From CAYQUC01 sp048061315 (lineage in GTDB: Bacteria; Pseudomonadota; Gammaproteobacteria; UBA6429; Thiohalophilaceae): a DNA stretch of 38,869 nucleotides. The position numbers were made by a program, and so were the translations under genes. Below the pieces are notes generated by a model, which saw nothing but the letters and a program-made list of their open reading frames with translations, was not told where the DNA came from and searched no databases. Shown in pieces: positions 1 through 9,450 of this stretch. Location: positions 1 to 38,869 of the forward strand of contig JBGMRJ010000015.1 of NCBI GenBank assembly GCA_048061315.1, read 5' to 3'. The stretch's first letter is position 1; each line of letters starts with the position of its first letter.

Positions 1-158
1 TTTTTTTGGGCTTTAGCCGTATCTTCTTCCAATTTTAATAAATTTTCCTGAAAAGGTGCATATATGAATTGATATGGCAAGAATAGTAATATAAAAAATC
101 CTGCGGCTATTACCAACTTCTGTTCACGAGGATTTAAATTATTAAAATAGGCTTTCAT
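1..158 (-). CDS. gspM: Type II secretion protein GspM, N-terminal fragment (cut by window edge)
   Basis: This is the last visible gene of the gsp operon; only about 52 codons lie inside the window. The start codon lies 3 nt after the gspL stop. The translation begins MKAYFNNLNPREQKLVIAAG and continues into a single hydrophobic segment (about residues 16-33), then a polar stretch rich in E, K and Q. GspM is a small bitopic inner-membrane protein of the T2SS platform with a short cytoplasmic N-terminus, one TM helix and a periplasmic ferredoxin-like domain, and it pairs with GspL. The NPRE-x-K-L-V sequence just before the TM helix is typical. The call rests on this and on the position after gspL. 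Whether gspN follows cannot be seen. Confidence 0.85.
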   Translation of the reverse strand, partial: MKAYFNNLNPREQKLVIAAGFFILLFLPYQFIYAPFQENLLKLEEDTAKAQK

Positions 159-161
159 TGT

Positions 162-1418
162 TCATCCTCGAATCTGAATTCTACTTTCAACAAAGTCTTC
201 ACGTGACGTTGCTGATAAAATTTCAACTTTCCATTTACCATTGTTGCTTAATTTTTCTTTTAACTGATCCAGAGCTTGTAAATTTTTTAATTTCACATCT
301 AAATCCAGTTTGCTATTGATATAGCGCACCGATTTAATGCCGACAATTTTGTATTTTCTTAAAATTTTTGCAGTAAATGCCAACATAACAGTAGCACTAC
401 TGGAATTTTTCCCTGATTTTTTACGTAATGATTTTAACCGGGACTCCATCTGGATTCGAGGATTAACTATTTTCCTGGCATCTGGAAAAGCTCGTTTAAA
501 AATATTTGTTTGTTCCTGACGTAACTGCTCAAGGTTTGAAGACAATTTATTATAACCAACAATATCAATAATTAATGCTAAAACCATATAAGATGCTAAT
601 AAACCTGCAAGCGGAATCCAGGGGCGAAATTGTTGGCCCATCTTTTGACGTCGACTATAACTACCTTGTAACAAATTTAAACTCGGTGTATTTTCCAAAT
701 ATTGTTCAAGAAATAACATTTCAGTATTTCCTGATACGTCAAATGTAGAAAATTCTACTTCCGGTTCCGATTCCGATCCAAAGGAAATATTCATGATTTC
801 ATTTTGAAGTTCTTGAGGGACATTATACGATTTTATACTAACGGGTAACGTAACATCCTCTTCTTTAATATATTGACTCAGCATCAATATCAGAATATCG
901 GTTGTGCAGGAAAAACCGATGTCAGTAGCAGTTCGAACTAACGCGATGTCATCTTCAACAAAAATAGTCCAGGTCTGTTCCTCAAATGGGATGCAGAGGC
1001 AATCTGAAACCATTACGGTTGGGCTTAGTCCCAGTGCTTCTATTGATGCCAAACTATTACTTAATAATTCTTTTTGTATAACCGCTATTGGTGTTTTTTC
1101 ATTATTGCCGTTGTGGCCAATTGCGAAATGTACATCCTCAAGATCATCTAATATATATTCTTCCAGGGTAAACGGCACAATCTTGCGTAAACGGTTAATG
1201 TTACTTTTTGGCAGTGAAACTGAAGTCAACATTAATTTACTAGCAGGGATTGACACTACAACTTTGTCTCCTATCCCCAATACCGGTGGCTCGTATAATG
1301 TTCCTTTTTCTAATATTTGCTGTGGATCATTTTTATCAATCATAATCCATTCAGCACTATCAACATCGGCCGACATTAACTGTGTTTCGGTTAAACGTAT
1401 AAATACATAATGTGCCAT
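162..1418 (-). CDS. gspL: Type II secretion inner-membrane platform protein GspL
   Basis: The 418-residue protein has a large N-terminal cytoplasmic part (about 1-265), one TM helix at about 270-290 (PWIPLAGLLASYMVLALII), then a periplasmic part with a coiled-coil-like stretch and a small C-terminal domain. This is the GspL architecture: an actin-like cytoplasmic domain that binds the ATPase GspE and a periplasmic ferredoxin-like domain that pairs with GspM. Length is typical of the family (about 380-420). The stop of gspK lies directly against the start, and gspM starts 3 nt after the stop, so translation is probably coupled. No catalytic motif is expected, and assignment rests on architecture and operon position. 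Confidence 0.88.
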   Translation of the reverse strand: MAHYVFIRLTETQLMSADVDSAEWIMIDKNDPQQILEKGTLYEPPVLGIGDKVVVSIPASKLMLTSVSLPKSNINRLRKIVPFTLEEYILDDLEDVHFAIGHNGNNEKTPIAVIQKELLSNSLASIEALGLSPTVMVSDCLCIPFEEQTWTIFVEDDIALVRTATDIGFSCTTDILILMLSQYIKEEDVTLPVSIKSYNVPQELQNEIMNISFGSESEPEVEFSTFDVSGNTEMLFLEQYLENTPSLNLLQGSYSRRQKMGQQFRPWIPLAGLLASYMVLALIIDIVGYNKLSSNLEQLRQEQTNIFKRAFPDARKIVNPRIQMESRLKSLRKKSGKNSSSATVMLAFTAKILRKYKIVGIKSVRYINSKLDLDVKLKNLQALDQLKEKLSNNGKWKVEILSATSREDFVESRIQIRG

Positions 1419-2357
1419 TTACAATCCACCTTGAGAACGAACAATTACGACTACCTTGCCTTTTTTGTCATCTCGTTTCAAAATACTTTCCATTTTAATT
1501 TCAAGCTGCCCGATTATTGCTGTTGAACTTAATAAAAAAAAATTAGATTTCACATCCAGGTCTACCAGTTCTTTTTTATCTAATCCGGATAACGCCTGTT
1601 GTTGAATAAATGCACCAATATTTTTATAACCTTTTTTATCTCGAGCTTTAATTAATTCTTCAGCATTGCTATCAGTAACTTGTGCCGCTATCATTTTTAA
1701 TACTTCTTTATCTGCCGTATTAACATTAATTTTATTTCGTTCAGGTAATGCTGTTATATACGGTTTGAGTTTTTTGTATACTTTAAAATTAATGCCTTTT
1801 ATTCGTAACAACTCGGTTGTGCTCGCTATCAACTGATTTGGCGTTCGATATGCTTGCTTGTCTTTGCTTAGGTAAAAACCTTCTTCTGCACCACCCGGTA
1901 ACGGAGTATCATCTTTATCTATCCAATCGACAACGGCATCTGCAATTTCAATATTCAGTTTAAGGTTAGTTAAAAGCCTTTTAAATCGTTCATAATCAAT
2001 CTTACTTCTTTTACCCTTGCCATCAACCAGATTATTAATATTGAACTTACCTGATAAATCTTCTAACACGCCACCAATTGATCCTCCGTCTACCGGAAAT
2101 GGTGGTAATACTGTCGCCCAGTCTTCATCCAGGCTATCGATTTTATTTTTTCTAAAATCTTCGTATAACACTGACATCGATAGATATTCTGCACCACGCA
2201 AATATACCAATGCCTGTGAATGATTTAATTCATTCACTGTGCGGCGAATATCAAGTTGTTGATGTGCCGTCATTGATATCGTTGCAATAATAATTAATGT
2301 TACTATTAGAATGACTGTAATTAATGCGATACCACGTTGTTGTTTTATCTTAACCAT
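1419..2357 (-). CDS. gspK: Type II secretion minor pseudopilin GspK
   Basis: The 312-residue protein has a type III signal with cleavage after QQRG, followed by IALITVILIVTLIIIATISM. Position +5 of the mature helix is Thr instead of Glu; lack of Glu5 is a hallmark of GspK, which caps the pseudopilus tip with GspI and GspJ. The long globular domain carries the family's helix-hairpin-helix-like region (KINVNTADKEVLKMIAAQ near 215-235) and a DWIDKDD stretch that resembles the GspK calcium-site region. It overlaps gspJ by 8 nt and abuts gspL. Processing would need a prepilin peptidase, most likely the PilD in this window. Confidence 0.93.
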   Translation of the reverse strand: MVKIKQQRGIALITVILIVTLIIIATISMTAHQQLDIRRTVNELNHSQALVYLRGAEYLSMSVLYEDFRKNKIDSLDEDWATVLPPFPVDGGSIGGVLEDLSGKFNINNLVDGKGKRSKIDYERFKRLLTNLKLNIEIADAVVDWIDKDDTPLPGGAEEGFYLSKDKQAYRTPNQLIASTTELLRIKGINFKVYKKLKPYITALPERNKINVNTADKEVLKMIAAQVTDSNAEELIKARDKKGYKNIGAFIQQQALSGLDKKELVDLDVKSNFFLLSSTAIIGQLEIKMESILKRDDKKGKVVVIVRSQGGL

Positions 2358-2955
2358 TTGGTAACACTACCAATCGTCTTATTCTACCCCAATCAATCAA
2401 ATCAAATGTAATTTCTACTGCACGTGGAAGCTTTACGAGTTTCTTATTCGTTGAAATTGGTGGCCAACTCTCAGCCCAGGAATTACTGGCATCTAAAAAC
2501 CGAAATTTTAAATTCTCAACATTTGATAATAATTCAACTTTAGCGGGTAAGGTATCCTGAGATCGGTCCAAGACTGGCCATATATAGCGTACTAAATTTT
2601 GATCATCGTCTATACCATATCCAACACGTTGTAATGAGCTGCGTAAAAATCCTGCCGGGTTTCTGCGGCCACCATGAGAAAACTCTATTAAAATATCGCC
2701 CTGATCACTAGAACGAAGTGCCTCACGAGTTGAGCCATATTCTTCCCTGATAGGCCGATTGACGCTCGATAAAAAATCTCTTTGCATAAATAATACAGCA
2801 GTTTGAATTTCTCGTAGCCGCGTTGCATCTATTTCAATTGTCTTACTGGCATTTAACATTGATGCCAGACCACTGTAGGATATCAGTGCGATTGTAGCGA
2901 AAATAGCCATTGCAACGAGTAACTCCAGTAATGTAAATCCGGATTTACTTTTCAT
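2350..2955 (-). CDS. gspJ: Type II secretion minor pseudopilin GspJ
   Basis: The 201-residue prepilin-like protein has a short leader MKSKSG, then FTLLELLVAMAIFATIALIS, with the conserved Glu at +5 and a hydrophobic helix. The rest is a beta-rich globular domain ending near DWGRIRRLVVLPNG, as expected for GspJ, a tip-complex partner of GspI and GspK. The start overlaps the gspI stop by 4 nt (ATGA-type coupling), and the 3' end overlaps gspK by 8 nt. Length matches family norms (190-240). Confidence 0.92.
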   Translation of the reverse strand: MKSKSGFTLLELLVAMAIFATIALISYSGLASMLNASKTIEIDATRLREIQTAVLFMQRDFLSSVNRPIREEYGSTREALRSSDQGDILIEFSHGGRRNPAGFLRSSLQRVGYGIDDDQNLVRYIWPVLDRSQDTLPAKVELLSNVENLKFRFLDASNSWAESWPPISTNKKLVKLPRAVEITFDLIDWGRIRRLVVLPNG

Positions 2956-3359
2956 TTTTGTTTACCCACCAAAGAAACTACGTAGCTTAAAGCTTGCGCA
3001 TCATTATCTTCGCTATCATAAACGGTTACTTCAATACGTCTAATATTTTTAAATAATGAATTCGCTTTTACGATTTTTGCTTCCCAAAACCATTCCCGAC
3101 CAGCCATTATTTCACTACCTTTTTTGGTACCCAGTGCAGGAAAATTTCGGTCCAGATGAATTTCTGCTATTTTATTTGACGCAACGTATTCTGCAAACGT
3201 TTTAGATTTTAATGTCCCTTGAATACTACTAACTGAAACAGGAACACTCACCATCGGTATAATTGCAATGGATACTATCGCTAACGCCACTAATACTTCT
3301 AATAAAGTAAATCCTCGATAGAGTTTGTTTTTATATTTTAATTGATTAAAATTTTTCAT
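2952..3359 (-). CDS. gspI: Type II secretion minor pseudopilin GspI
   Basis: The 135-residue pseudopilin has the leader MKNFNQLKYKNKLYRG followed by FTLLEVLVALAIVSIAIIPM, with Glu at +5. GspI nucleates the tip complex with GspJ and GspK. The reading frame is open upstream for another 14 residues, but the start at 3359 is preferred. It lies 1 nt after the gspH stop and gives a normal-length protein, whereas the longer start would sit inside gspH and lengthen the leader to 30 residues. Confidence 0.92.
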   Translation of the reverse strand: MKNFNQLKYKNKLYRGFTLLEVLVALAIVSIAIIPMVSVPVSVSSIQGTLKSKTFAEYVASNKIAEIHLDRNFPALGTKKGSEIMAGREWFWEAKIVKANSLFKNIRRIEVTVYDSEDNDAQALSYVVSLVGKQK

Positions 3360-3360
3360 A

Positions 3361-3879
3361 CTAGTTTGGCTCAAACGGTCCTTCGATTTCAAGCGCTCCA
3401 ACTATTGATCCTGTTATGAGAAAATACATTTCACTGTTAAGATCAATAATCTTGATTTCAAAGGGAGACATTTCACCACTGGAGAGTAAAAATATTTTAA
3501 CATCCTCACTTTCTTTTTGCGCACCAAAATCCACATCAAAATCTTCTAATACCATCTCAATTTTGGAATTTTCTACTAACTTCCGTTTATGAAAAACTGG
3601 ATCTCCTGTTAACGGTTTCCATTTTTCATTTTTGTCTAACGCTTGAAAATCATATTCCGTTTCATCAACGACAATAGCATATTCTTTATTTTTTAATATC
3701 GCCTCATCGCTGAGTAATTTAATTAATGCCGACATGCGCTTGGCTTCAATTTCCAGCCTATCTAGTTTTCCACCATCACCAATGGACAAAACAACCGAAC
3801 CCATCACTACTGAAATTACGGCTACCACAACCATAAGTTCAATAAGTGTAAATCCCTTATTTTTTGCCAAGACCTTCAT
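3361..3879 (-). CDS. gspH: Type II secretion minor pseudopilin GspH
   Basis: The 172-residue protein has the leader MKVLAKNKG and the mature N-terminus FTLIELMVVVAVISVVMGSV, with Glu at +5. The soluble part (about 40-172) is rich in beta strands and acidic residues, as in GspH, which links the tip complex to the GspG shaft. It follows gspG after 21 nt and precedes gspI, the standard G-H-I-J-K order. GspH globular domains are poorly conserved, so the letter assignment depends on the operon order. Confidence 0.9.
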   Translation of the reverse strand: MKVLAKNKGFTLIELMVVVAVISVVMGSVVLSIGDGGKLDRLEIEAKRMSALIKLLSDEAILKNKEYAIVVDETEYDFQALDKNEKWKPLTGDPVFHKRKLVENSKIEMVLEDFDVDFGAQKESEDVKIFLLSSGEMSPFEIKIIDLNSEMYFLITGSIVGALEIEGPFEPN

Positions 3880-3900
3880 TAGCTTAAATTATTTCTACTA

Positions 3901-4341
3901 TTACTCGATGTTCCAATTTCCGATATCTTCGTCACTCGGTTGTTGATCCGGACCTAATGAATAAATGTCAATATCGCTATGAACGCCAGGACTTAAATAT
4001 TGATAAGGTTGACCCCAGGGATCTTTTTTAACTTTTTTAATGTAACCACCTTTATTATAATGCTTTGGTTCAGGAGCGCCGGATGGTTTTGTTACTAAAG
4101 CTTCTAAACCTTGATCGGTACTTGGATAACTAAAATTATCTAACTTATACATATTAGCCGCACCTTCAAGCACACTAATATCACCCTTGGCACGGGCAAT
4201 ACGGGCTTTATCAGGATTTTTCATTATATTAGGAACAATCGCTGCAGCTAAAATCCCGAGGATAACAACCACCACCATAACTTCAATCAAAGTAAAACCA
4301 CTTTGAAACTGTATTTTCGTATTTCCATATTTTGTTTTCAT
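3901..4341 (-). CDS. gspG: Type II secretion major pseudopilin GspG
   Basis: The 146-residue protein has the signal QSG then FTLIEVMVVVVILGILAAAI, with Glu at +5. The rest is the strongly conserved GspG body: ARAKGDISVLEGAANMYKLD, then YPSTDQGLEALVTKPSG, then DPWGQPYQYLSPG. The C-terminal loop SLGPDQQPSDEDIGNW is the calcium-binding loop of major pseudopilins. GspG polymerises into the periplasmic pseudopilus. The leader MKTKYGNTKIQFQSG is slightly longer than the usual 6-8 residues but positively charged as needed. Confidence 0.96.
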   Translation of the reverse strand: MKTKYGNTKIQFQSGFTLIEVMVVVVILGILAAAIVPNIMKNPDKARIARAKGDISVLEGAANMYKLDNFSYPSTDQGLEALVTKPSGAPEPKHYNKGGYIKKVKKDPWGQPYQYLSPGVHSDIDIYSLGPDQQPSDEDIGNWNIE

Positions 4342-4384
4342 TGTTTTTTACACCTTATTATAATTACTAATTTATTGACTATTT

Positions 4385-5608
4385 TTAACTAATCAAGTTA
4401 TTCATATCAAAAATTGGCAATAAAATTGCCAGCACGATAATTAATACCACGAAACCCATAATCAGTATCAACATTGGTTCTAACATTCCCATAATGGTTG
4501 ATATTAAACCTTCTAATTCTTTTTCCTGATTTATCGATGCACGTTCAAGCATTTCTTCAAGATTACCACTCACCTCACCACTCGCTATCAAGTTTGACAT
4601 CATTGGCGGAAAGTAACCGCTCTGCTCTAACGACTTGGCAAGACTGGCACCTTCTTTTACTTTTTCTGTTGCTTCGGCTACTGCTTTTTGCATTGGGATA
4701 TTGCTGAGCACCTGAGAGGCGATTCGCATTGCTTCTAATAATGACACACTACTGGCCACTAAAATGCTTAAAGTTCTGGCAAATCGGGCAGTATTAACCC
4801 CTCGAACCAATTTTGAAATTACCGGTGCTTTTAATTCTAATAAATGAATTTTTTCACGTGTAACCGGATTTTTATTCAGTGAAGTAATTCCCATCACCAT
4901 TGCAATAATAAGCCCAAGAAGTATTAAAAAATTATCTCGAATAAAATCACTTGTACTGATTAACATTTGTGTAATTAAAGGTAAGGCCTGCCCGGTATTA
5001 TCAAATACATCAACTATTTGGGGTACAACATAGGTTAATAACCCAATTACAATCGCGATAGACATCACGGTGAGAATTGCTGGATAGAACAGTGCTAACT
5101 TTACACGCTGTGTTAGCTGATGTTTCGCTTCGGTATAATCGGCTAGACGTTCCAAAACTGCATCTAAATGTCCTGAAGATTCACCTGCTGCGACGGTTGC
5201 ACGATAGAGATCGGAAAACACATGCGGGTAACTACCCATACCGTCGGCTAACGTATGCCCTTCCATAATTTTACTACGAACACCCAGCAGTAAACTTTTA
5301 AGTCGGGGTTTTTCGGATTGCCTTGCTACGGTAGCAGTTGCTTCATCTAATGGTAATCCGCAACGGGTTAACGTAGCGAGCTGCCGTGTCATTAATGCCA
5401 TATCCGATGCACTGATTCCGCGTTTTATCGTGAAAGCACTTTCTGATCCCGGTGTTGCTGTTTCTTGATCAATTACCGGAGTAACCGATTGGGGATACAG
5501 ATTTTGATCGCGTAATCTTTGTCTTACCTGGCGAGCAGAGTCACCTTCTATAACGCCTTTTTTTGGCTTACCATTTTTATCATACGCAGCATATTCGAAG
5601 GCTCCCAT
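4385..5608 (-). CDS. gspF: Type II secretion inner-membrane platform protein GspF
   Basis: The 407-residue polytopic protein has the two repeated T2SS-F domains (about 70-195 and 275-395) and three TM segments near 170-195, 222-242 and 375-397. The typical motifs are MALMTRQLATLTRCGLPL in the first repeat and ARFARTLSILVASSVSLLEA in the second. It begins MGAFEYAAYDKNGKPKKG, the canonical GspF start. It sits 3 nt after gspE, with which it works: GspF is the membrane core rotated or moved by the GspE ATPase. It is paralogous to PilC in this window. Confidence 0.96.
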   Translation of the reverse strand: MGAFEYAAYDKNGKPKKGVIEGDSARQVRQRLRDQNLYPQSVTPVIDQETATPGSESAFTIKRGISASDMALMTRQLATLTRCGLPLDEATATVARQSEKPRLKSLLLGVRSKIMEGHTLADGMGSYPHVFSDLYRATVAAGESSGHLDAVLERLADYTEAKHQLTQRVKLALFYPAILTVMSIAIVIGLLTYVVPQIVDVFDNTGQALPLITQMLISTSDFIRDNFLILLGLIIAMVMGITSLNKNPVTREKIHLLELKAPVISKLVRGVNTARFARTLSILVASSVSLLEAMRIASQVLSNIPMQKAVAEATEKVKEGASLAKSLEQSGYFPPMMSNLIASGEVSGNLEEMLERASINQEKELEGLISTIMGMLEPMLILIMGFVVLIIVLAILLPIFDMNNLIS

Positions 5609-5611
5609 AAA

Positions 5612-7237
5612 TTATCCGTCCCTTGAAACACGTAGTACTTCTTCAAGTGTTGTTTCACCTGCCAGAATTCTTCGAATACCATCGCTACGAATGCTTTCAG
5701 ATTTTTGACGTGCATATTTTTCCAATTCATGCTCACCACTACCATCATGAATCATGGTACGAAAAGTGTCATCAATTTCTACCAATTCATAAATACCGGT
5801 TCGACCACGGTAACCTGAATTATTGCAATGCTCACATCCGATTGGTTCATAAATTTCGATGCCTTCGCCAGGTTCCTGGCCAAGAACAGCGAATTCTGCA
5901 ACGTCCGGGGTTCGAGGTACTTTACAATGCTCACATAACTTTCGTACCAGTCGTTGCGCTAACACCCCAATTAAGCTCGATGAGAGTAAAAAGGGTTCAA
6001 CTCCCATATCCCGTAATCGTGTTACCGCACCAACAGCGGTATTGGTATGCAGCGTTGAAAACACTAAATGCCCGGTTAAACTTGCCTGCACTGCAATTTC
6101 AGCTGTTTCCAGATCGCGAATTTCACCGACCATTACAACATCTGGATCCTGGCGTAAAATAGCACGTAATCCGCGTGCAAAACTCATCTTAACTTTGGTA
6201 TTAACTTGTGTCTGGCCTATGCCATCGATATAGTATTCAATCGGATCTTCGACCGTCATAATATTATATTGACTGTCATTCAAACGTTGCATCCCTGCAT
6301 ACAGGGTTGTGGTTTTACCGGAACCAGTCGGTCCGGTCACAAGAACGATGCCATGAGGTTTATGAATCAGACGATCCATTGTTACCTGATTTTCCATCGA
6401 CATACCCAGTTGAAATAAATCGAGACGACCTGCCTGTTTATCCAATAACCGCATCACGATACGTTCACCGTGTCCGGATGGTAAGGTTGATACCCGAACA
6501 TCAACTGAACGACCTGCGATACGTAATGATATCCGACCATCCTGTGGTAAGCGTTTTTCGGCAATATCCAGTTTAGCCATGATTTTAATACGAGACGTAA
6601 TTAACGGTGCCAATGCCCTTTGTGGTTGTAATACTTCACGCAACACACCATCAACCCGCATTCGAACGATCATTCGAGTTTCGAATGGTTCGATATGGAT
6701 ATCAGAAGCATCTTCTTTAATAGCTTGTGTTAGCAATGCGTTGATTAATCGGATAATGGGGGCATCATCCTGTGACTCTAACAGATCTTCCGGTTCTGCC
6801 AGCTCTTCGGCTATGCTAGCAAGATCAAACTCATCACCAAGCCCTTCAATCATATCCATTGCGGCATTCGATTTGGACTCGTATTTGTCTTGTAGCATTT
6901 TATCAAATTCATCAACTGATACCTGATGAAGCTCAAGCTTGCCAGATAAAAATCGTCTTATTTCTATTATTGTTTGAGTTGCAATATGGGGACGGTGTCG
7001 AACATCAATAACGCCATCTACAATTGAATTCACTAACACACCGTGTCGTTTAGCAAAATTGTAAAAAAACTCAAACGATTTTTCTTCAACTTCTTTCGAT
7101 TTTAAATCAGAATTTTGATTCTTATCAGAATTAGATATCTCAAGTGAACCCAGATCAGAATCCAAATCACTGTTTAATTCAGAATCATTATCGGACTCTG
7201 ATGATATAATACCAGGCTGATTCAAATCAGCATTCAA
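5612..7237 (-). CDS. gspE: Type II secretion ATPase GspE
   Basis: This is the 541-residue secretion ATPase of the PilB/GspE family. Walker A GPTGSGKTT is at 302-310, the Asp box EDPIEYYIDG at about 330, Walker B VVMVGEIRD at about 367, and the His box STLHTN at about 394. The zinc-binding domain has Cys pairs at about 435/438 (CEHC) and 468/471 (CEHC). The start overlaps the gspD stop by 4 nt. An acidic Asp/Ser/Asn-rich low-complexity stretch occupies residues about 12-46 ahead of the first recognisable domain, which begins near 55. It powers pseudopilus assembly from the cytoplasm, docked on GspL. Confidence 0.97.
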   Translation of the reverse strand: MNADLNQPGIISSESDNDSELNSDLDSDLGSLEISNSDKNQNSDLKSKEVEEKSFEFFYNFAKRHGVLVNSIVDGVIDVRHRPHIATQTIIEIRRFLSGKLELHQVSVDEFDKMLQDKYESKSNAAMDMIEGLGDEFDLASIAEELAEPEDLLESQDDAPIIRLINALLTQAIKEDASDIHIEPFETRMIVRMRVDGVLREVLQPQRALAPLITSRIKIMAKLDIAEKRLPQDGRISLRIAGRSVDVRVSTLPSGHGERIVMRLLDKQAGRLDLFQLGMSMENQVTMDRLIHKPHGIVLVTGPTGSGKTTTLYAGMQRLNDSQYNIMTVEDPIEYYIDGIGQTQVNTKVKMSFARGLRAILRQDPDVVMVGEIRDLETAEIAVQASLTGHLVFSTLHTNTAVGAVTRLRDMGVEPFLLSSSLIGVLAQRLVRKLCEHCKVPRTPDVAEFAVLGQEPGEGIEIYEPIGCEHCNNSGYRGRTGIYELVEIDDTFRTMIHDGSGEHELEKYARQKSESIRSDGIRRILAGETTLEEVLRVSRDG

Positions 7238-9444
7238 AATACATCCCCATTTAATATGGATTGTTTATTTTTTTGAGAATTTAATTCTTGTTGATATAAT
7301 AATTTATCCCGTGCACTTAACTCATTTACATCAGTTTCGTTCAGTTCTGGTGGTGCTGATATTTGACTTGAATTATTAATAACATTTTCATCTGGAGTTT
7401 CAGTATTCTCGCTAGCCGGTTTATCGGATTTACCATCGTCATAAAGTTTAGGTAGTACTAAAAAAGCCTTAAACTCCGGAATTAATGGAGATTCGTCATC
7501 AGACATGAGCTGTACACCTCGTTCGCGAATATCCAGTTGCTGATTACGGATAAAATTATATTTAGCTCCGGCAACTGATGCTTGCATTGCAGTATCTTTA
7601 AGAATTTTGGGACTCAAAAATAACATAAAGTTACCTTTTTCTTTCGACGTTGTTTGATATTTAAATAACCAACCTAAGATTGGGATATCACCAAGCAATG
7701 GTACTTTTTCTTCTTTCTCAACTAATTCTTCTCTTATCAATCCACCTAATGCAATCAATTGACCATCTTCCACCATAATACTGGTCTTAATAGAGCGATT
7801 AGTGGTTATAGGTTGTGTGCCAATCGCGCTACCCTGTAAAGCGGTGAGCTCTTGATCAACATCAAGTTTAATCGAATCACCTTCGTTAACTTGCGGTGTA
7901 ATTTTTAATGTTAAACCAACGTCTTGTCGTTCAATCGTTTGAAATGGATTCCCCGGATTTGAACCGCCGCCCGTTCCGGTACTGGAAAAACTACCGGTAG
8001 TAAAAGGAACATTTTGGCCTACTACGATTACTGCTTCTTCATTATCCATTGTCAGAATTGATGGTGTCGAAATGATGTTGGTTGAAGCATCAGAAGCAAA
8101 TGAACGAATCAAGGCACCAATTTTAGTCACTCCTGAAATACTACCAACTAATAATGATAGACCACTACCAATTGTGGGTGGCGTTGTTAGTAAGCCTTGA
8201 AGACCACCACCGGGTGATAAACCGGAATTAAATGCAGTAATAGGGCCTCCCGTGATCTTACCATTCTCGGTTTTACCGGCACCCCATAAAACACCTAGCT
8301 CCATCGCTTTACTTAGTGCTACCTCAGCAACAACACCTTCAATTAAAATCTGTGCGCGTCTAATATCAAGTTTTCGTATAACAACTCTCAAACTCCGAAA
8401 CACATCAGGTGGCGCATGAATAACTAAAGCATTTGTTGATTCATCGGCTTGAATTGATATTCTGCTGTTCGTCGCCCCGGCAGTTTTTGTTGCTTTACCT
8501 TTTTTACTTAAATTCTTACCGACACTGGTTAAAACTTTTACCAAATCTTTGGCATTGGCATAATGTAAATACACCACGTGTGTCGATCCACCAATATCAA
8601 CTTTGGTATCCAGATGTGCAATAATGGCCCTTAATTTTATTCGACGTGATTTATCGCCACCCAATAAGATACTATTGGTTCTATCATCGGCAACAATGTT
8701 TAATTTTGTGCGGCCACCAGCCGTTTTTGCATTTTGCCGTGAAAGTTGATTTATCACCCGAACTATCTCAGAAGCAGAAGCATATTTTAATTCAATGATT
8801 TCCAGTTCATCACTGGTCGCTTGATCGATGCGATGAATGATTGTCATTAAACGATTTATATTGGCCGCACTATCTGAAATAACCAGAATGTTTGAAGAAG
8901 GATAAGCTGCTAAATGACCTCGTTGCGGTACCAGCGGTCTTAATATGGGCACTAATTGTGCTGCATTAACATGCTTCACTTCGATAACTTGAGTCACAAA
9001 TTCATCGCCCCTATTTGTGCGTTTACCGGTTAGGGTTGGCACTGCATCCTGTTTGGCATTCACTTCTGGTACGATTTTGGTAATGTTTTTTCCGGGGATA
9101 GCGGCAAAACCATGTACTTTTAAAATTGATAAAAACACCTGATATACATCATCTGCGCTCATCGCTTTGTTAGAAATAACGGTGACCTTACCTTTAACTC
9201 GAGGATCAACAATAAAATTCTTACCCGTCATTTTTGACACTGCTTCAATGACCGCATTGATATCAGTATCTGTAAATTTCATTTTAATTTCATCAGCGCC
9301 ATAGACTGATGTCAATGAAAATCCGAAAAGTAGAATTAAAGTAAATACCGCGTGTTTCACAAAAAGAAACAACGAATTAATTTGCTTTAAAAATGACACG
9401 TTTAAGCTACTGTTGTGTCGATATGTTAATTTTTTTAATTTCAT
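7234..9444 (-). CDS. gspD: Type II secretion outer-membrane secretin GspD
   Basis: This is a 736-residue secretin. A long N-terminal region with a hydrophobic core (about 30-48, HAVFTLILLFGFSLTSVYG) fits a signal peptide cleaved before ADEIKMKF. The N0 domain follows (FTDTDINAVIEAVSKMTGKN), then the ring-building N1-N3 repeats (LRPLVPQRGHLAAYPSSNIL and others). The C-terminal secretin barrel has the hallmark VPLLGDIPILGWLFKY near 600. A tail of about 100 polar residues follows. The annotated start gives an unusually long charged n-region (about 28 residues), and an internal start is possible. No cognate pilotin is seen in the window. Confidence 0.96.
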   Translation of the reverse strand: MKLKKLTYRHNSSLNVSFLKQINSLFLFVKHAVFTLILLFGFSLTSVYGADEIKMKFTDTDINAVIEAVSKMTGKNFIVDPRVKGKVTVISNKAMSADDVYQVFLSILKVHGFAAIPGKNITKIVPEVNAKQDAVPTLTGKRTNRGDEFVTQVIEVKHVNAAQLVPILRPLVPQRGHLAAYPSSNILVISDSAANINRLMTIIHRIDQATSDELEIIELKYASASEIVRVINQLSRQNAKTAGGRTKLNIVADDRTNSILLGGDKSRRIKLRAIIAHLDTKVDIGGSTHVVYLHYANAKDLVKVLTSVGKNLSKKGKATKTAGATNSRISIQADESTNALVIHAPPDVFRSLRVVIRKLDIRRAQILIEGVVAEVALSKAMELGVLWGAGKTENGKITGGPITAFNSGLSPGGGLQGLLTTPPTIGSGLSLLVGSISGVTKIGALIRSFASDASTNIISTPSILTMDNEEAVIVVGQNVPFTTGSFSSTGTGGGSNPGNPFQTIERQDVGLTLKITPQVNEGDSIKLDVDQELTALQGSAIGTQPITTNRSIKTSIMVEDGQLIALGGLIREELVEKEEKVPLLGDIPILGWLFKYQTTSKEKGNFMLFLSPKILKDTAMQASVAGAKYNFIRNQQLDIRERGVQLMSDDESPLIPEFKAFLVLPKLYDDGKSDKPASENTETPDENVINNSSQISAPPELNETDVNELSARDKLLYQQELNSQKNKQSILNGDVF

Positions 9445-9450
9445 ATTGTG

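Noticed and set aside
5623..6926. Several plus-strand frames of 70-179 codons opposite gspE
   Set aside because: They are antisense shadows of a strongly conserved ATPase gene, lack ribosome binding sites, and have cysteine- and histidine-rich compositions typical of shadow frames.
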